NCBI GenBank assembly: GCA_029558635.1 | Contig: JAKQEE010000070.1 | Coordinates: forward strand, 124,001-188,000 | Direction: 5' to 3' | Length of the DNA stretch: 64,000 bases | From: Pseudomonadota bacterium | Lineage (GTDB): Bacteria > Pseudomonadota > Alphaproteobacteria > Micavibrionales > Micavibrionaceae | Shown: positions 62,001-64,000 of the stretch, piece by piece | Position numbering within the stretch: the first letter of the stretch is position 1 | Layout of the letters: each line of letters begins with the position of its first letter | Notes under the pieces: model-generated | The model's database searches: none | What the model was told of the DNA's origin: nothing | Seen by the model: the letters and a program-made list of their open reading frames with translations, nothing else | Translations under genes and position numbers: made by a program

Positions 62001-64000
62001 AACAGCGCCAATTCGACGATCGACCACAACACGGTCAACAATGTCGGCGGCAACGGTATCTTCGTTGATCCAAGCCCGTCCACCTATGTGACTTATAACA
62101 ATATCAACAATACCGGATCCAACGGCGTCTATATTCTCGACAGCGCGGGTTCCCGCGTCGAGCATAACAATATCGGCACGGGCGCCGGAAACCACACTAT
62201 CGGTGGCGACGGCGTTCTGGTCCGGAATTCTTCCGGCACCTGGGTCCGTTACAACGACATCACCAACACAACCTCGACGGCTTGGGATGTCGGTTCCGGT
62301 GTGCAGGTCCTGAACAGCTCCAACTCCCGCGTTGAAAACAACGATATTTGGGATACGGATTGGGACGGTGTTCGTGTTGCAGACAGCAGCGGAACGCAAG
62401 TTCTGAACAACGACATTGATGATGTTGTCCGGACCGGCGTTTATCTCCGCAATAGCCACGGATCGGCGGTCAACAACAATGATATCGACCATGCCGGCAT
62501 GAACGGCGTTCATGTTGATGGATCGAACGATGTCGATATCGCGCTGAACGATATCCGCGTTGTCGGTCTGGACGGCATTCTGGTCAATGGCGGCAGCGGC
62601 GTCGACATCTGGATCAATGATATTCGCGACACAGGTGATGACGGCATTGATGTTGATAACAACAGCAACGCCGAGATCTGGAGCAACGATGTTTACAACA
62701 CCGGAGACAACGGTATCGAGGTCTCAGGCAGCTATAACGCCGACGTCCGCTACAATGATATCGACGAAGTCGATGGTGACGGCATCCATATGAGCAGTAG
62801 CGACTACGCCGACATCTATGGCAACGAGATCAACGTTCACCATGGCGGCGCCAACACGCTGAGCGATGGCATCGAGGTCGAGAACAGCCAGTATGTCGAT
62901 ATTTACAACAACAATATCGACGATACGGCGAATGTCGGCATCGATCTGCACAATACCGATCATGTTCGCGTCTTTGACAATCTGATCACTGATGCGAATA
63001 CCGGTATCCGTCTCACGGACAGTGGCACCCATGATGCCAACATCGACAACAACACCATTCGCAATGTCGAATACGGTATCTGGGCTGACGATGTCGGAAG
63101 TCTGGTGATCACCGACAACGATATTGACGGTCGTTATATGCAGTCCGGTGATGGCGAGATCGGCATCTACGTCAATGACAGCTACAACGCCCAAATCGGC
63201 GGCTATCATGACGGCAATACGGTCGAAGATTTCGAGACGGGTATCCGCATCATTAACAGCGGCTCGGCCGATGTCGAGCATAATGATGTCAGCGAGTTCG
63301 AAGATTACGGTATCTGGGTTTCGAACAGCGACTATGTCGATGTCAAAAACAATGATGTTTATGACGGCGACGGCACCGGCATCCGCGTTTACAACAGCGA
63401 CAATGCCGAAATCAATGGCAACAATGTTCATCATGTCGACGATAACGGTATCGAGCTGATCAACAGCCACTATGCCGATATCCTCGGTAACACGGTGAAC
63501 AGCGTCGGTCAAAACGGTATCTTCGTCGATCCGTCCAACTATGTTGAGATTGCCGGAAACACCATCCACAATGTCGGCTGGGATGGTATTTACCTTGATG
63601 ACGGTCATCATGGCTGGATCCATGATAACCATGTCGGCAACACCGGCGGCGACGGCATCGACGTTGACAACAATGCCAATGTCCGCATTCATTCCAACTC
63701 TGTCCATGATGCCGGAGACAACGGCATTGAGGTCTATGGTAGCTATGACGCCGACGTCCGTTACAACAATATCGAAGACTCCCGCGGTGACGGTATCGAA
63801 GTTACGAGCAGCTCTTTTGCGGATGTTCGCAACAACAGCGTCTATAACTCCGGCGATGACGGCATAGATGTTGACGGCAGCTACATGGCCGACGTGAACG
63901 ATAACCACGTTCACGGCGCTCGTAACAATGGCATAGAGGTCACCAACAGCTATGACGCCGATGTCAGAGGTAACCGTGTTCATTACACTGGCGACGACGG
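59016..64000 (+). CDS. Two-partner secretion exoprotein TpsA2 with right-handed beta-helix repeats (3' end outside window)
   Basis: An open frame of at least 1661 residues that continues past the right edge. An N-terminal signal (LLAVAAASAVLAPHASYA) leads into a TPS secretion domain (about 40-280: VVINWDSFNIGSS, QILGTLRANGRVMVL, DRNGVLFGAGSVVDV). After a linker region come dozens of PbH1/NosD-like turns of about 22-24 residues with the pattern NN-I---G-GI-V--S--A-I--N. These form a pectate-lyase-like solenoid, rich in Asp and Asn. It would be exported by TpsB2. The long frames on the opposite strand are mirror shadows. A surface adhesin, matrix protein or glycan-binding protein is possible. 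Confidence 0.93.
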   Translation, partial: MRSNFLSTVTHLTSTTSLTRPALLAVAAASAVLAPHASYALDDGALPTGENVVGGSATFDRNTTNVLNINQGTDRVVINWDSFNIGSSATTQFYQPGSSSLAVNRVQSKGSDPTQILGTLRANGRVMVLDRNGVLFGAGSVVDVGGIVASTGDVDTAAVMRGDARLVLSNLGTGEVVNNGLINVADGGLAAFVAPTVRNNGVINAKLGKVVLAAGTETATVDLYGDGLVELAVSKDGAKVLAENSGAINAESGTVLMTASAAKDVVDTVVNMTGVVNASSATMVGGKIVLSGGQGGKVKVSGKLDASGTSGGSIKATGKNVHVTDTAELRANAGENGNGGTAYVYGDDFAVFEGSLEAKGGSVSGNGGQAEVSAGESVGFNGSVDLSAANGAVGTFTIDPTHLIINDTFSLFGFTFNPGDTITVYDQALANTLRTANVNLWATSDISTGSNIDISTWERLVSCGFFCITTQKGITTNNLTLAAPTVNLVHDVTLGNGQLNVVDLPAGASVLGFGLINPPHDINVDTLNLNGIVFRRNLVNGPLSLAGDAQINTTADTINVQSPSAKIQQGVSFAENGATINVAAGTYNESLLVNKSVGLYGTNAVITPNSPGFDIVANNVTVDGFEIVGADDGIRVTNADNVTLSNNNIHNNASGDGVKAVNADGLTVSGNMFDYINGNAVSLNDSDGADILNNSIGQTSGGFVPAGSGDAVRLFNGSDNALVQGNTIKTDGRGVSVVGGVNHVINNNTIQTVDWINGADEGIYAEGTIGIDITNNHLTPSIGNSGIVLNGGSNAEITGNDVHDASVYGVQLNNVATALVDDNLIDGAYAGVVANGGSNITVTDNDIFGIDYGVWGSGVSGLTIDDNYIDHDQPNNDPAGGTVGIHVDSSHNVQIGSGVGHDGNRVDDFATGIEVSANTGWTKIDANDVTDANTGITVSSTSGLAITDNDVDGRSQGGRGTGVGVHVDNSAGAIIGGNNDGNNVRDFNGNGIELINSANSTIDHNTVNNVGGNGIFVDPSPSTYVTYNNINNTGSNGVYILDSAGSRVEHNNIGTGAGNHTIGGDGVLVRNSSGTWVRYNDITNTTSTAWDVGSGVQVLNSSNSRVENNDIWDTDWDGVRVADSSGTQVLNNDIDDVVRTGVYLRNSHGSAVNNNDIDHAGMNGVHVDGSNDVDIALNDIRVVGLDGILVNGGSGVDIWINDIRDTGDDGIDVDNNSNAEIWSNDVYNTGDNGIEVSGSYNADVRYNDIDEVDGDGIHMSSSDYADIYGNEINVHHGGANTLSDGIEVENSQYVDIYNNNIDDTANVGIDLHNTDHVRVFDNLITDANTGIRLTDSGTHDANIDNNTIRNVEYGIWADDVGSLVITDNDIDGRYMQSGDGEIGIYVNDSYNAQIGGYHDGNTVEDFETGIRIINSGSADVEHNDVSEFEDYGIWVSNSDYVDVKNNDVYDGDGTGIRVYNSDNAEINGNNVHHVDDNGIELINSHYADILGNTVNSVGQNGIFVDPSNYVEIAGNTIHNVGWDGIYLDDGHHGWIHDNHVGNTGGDGIDVDNNANVRIHSNSVHDAGDNGIEVYGSYDADVRYNNIEDSRGDGIEVTSSSFADVRNNSVYNSGDDGIDVDGSYMADVNDNHVHGARNNGIEVTNSYDADVRGNRVHYTGDD
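60850..64000 (+). repeat. Beta-helix repeat region of TpsA2 with DNA-level duplications
   Basis: Short repeats of about 66-72 nt, each giving one solenoid turn. Blocks are also duplicated at higher order. For example, a 20-nt-plus identity around GGTATCGAGCTGATCAACAG occurs near 61985 and 63448, each followed by a matching ACGGTATCTTCGT segment about 70 nt later. A second pair is the segment coding DNGIEV-GSY-ADVRYN-I near 62706 and 63717. Confidence 0.8.

Noticed and set aside
60333-63983. Very long minus-strand frames (726 and 419 codons) opposite the TpsA2 gene
   Set aside because: They are antisense shadows of the repetitive beta-helix frame, with low-complexity Val/Asp/Ile composition and no ribosome site. 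The plus-strand frame carries signal peptide, TPS domain and repeats.

Overview
The window (64 kb) reads as chromosomal DNA of a flagellated alphaproteobacterium. The evidence is the gene set hda / AI-2E transporter / DUF2066 / purM-purN in its usual alphaproteobacterial order, a proteobacterial glucokinase, hemN, and flagellar rod/hook genes. Genus cannot be fixed from sequence alone; a Micavibrio- or Rhodospirillales-like lineage would fit but is a guess. Coding density is high and almost all genes sit in short operons with overlapping stops and starts.

Layout. 1-5.3 kb: end of flgD, then flgE, a small unknown helical protein, a FlgN-like chaperone, flgK and flgL. 5.3-6.7 kb: hemN. 6.7-14.9 kb: carbohydrate block, with a minus-strand operon of two long-chain polyol (mannitol-type) dehydrogenases, a ribokinase-type PfkB kinase, glucokinase and galE, and a divergent GH13 alpha-glucosidase. 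14.9-19.6 kb: hda, AI-2E family permease, DUF2066 protein, divergent purM-purN. 19.7-23.0 kb: a 1110-residue hybrid sensor kinase (7TMR-DISM, HisKA, REC, Hpt). 23.1 kb: tRNA-Gln(TTG).

23.4-31.3 kb is the most unusual part. An operon of a truncated AsnRS-like protein, a SAM methyltransferase, an S66 (MccF/LD-carboxypeptidase) peptidase and a ProRS-like protein is followed tail-to-tail by a second, more MccF-like S66 peptidase, and then divergently by a LeuRS that lacks the leucine-specific domain and has a rewritten editing pocket. Aminoacyl-tRNA synthetase paralogues, MccF-type peptidases and a spare LeuRS are the parts expected for making, or resisting, an aminoacyl-nucleotide ('Trojan horse') inhibitor of tRNA charging. 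The combination is not one I can match to a described system. No precursor peptide, ThiF-type MccB, kinase or exporter is visible.

31.9-39.7 kb: first two-partner secretion (TPS) locus, a 1978-residue exoprotein with about 14 tandem ~59-residue repeats and C-terminal MBG-type modules, divergent from its TpsB pore. 39.9-41.2 kb: hisS of an unusual type. 41.2-47.3 kb: an N-type F-ATPase operon (beta, epsilon, AtpI/AtpQ-like, a, c, b, alpha, gamma) without a separate delta gene or a recognisable AtpR. 47.4-53.2 kb: HAD hydrolase, a 625-residue unknown protein, alaS. 53.2-56.6 kb: O-antigen ligase and two glycosyltransferases. 56.7-64 kb: second TPS locus, with TpsB and a divergent giant beta-helix exoprotein that runs off the right edge.

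The two TPS loci, the glycan genes and the flagellum are surface functions. The sugar block channels alpha-glucosides, polyols and galactose towards hexose phosphates. The N-ATPase would be an ion pump additional to the housekeeping ATP synthase, which is not in this window.
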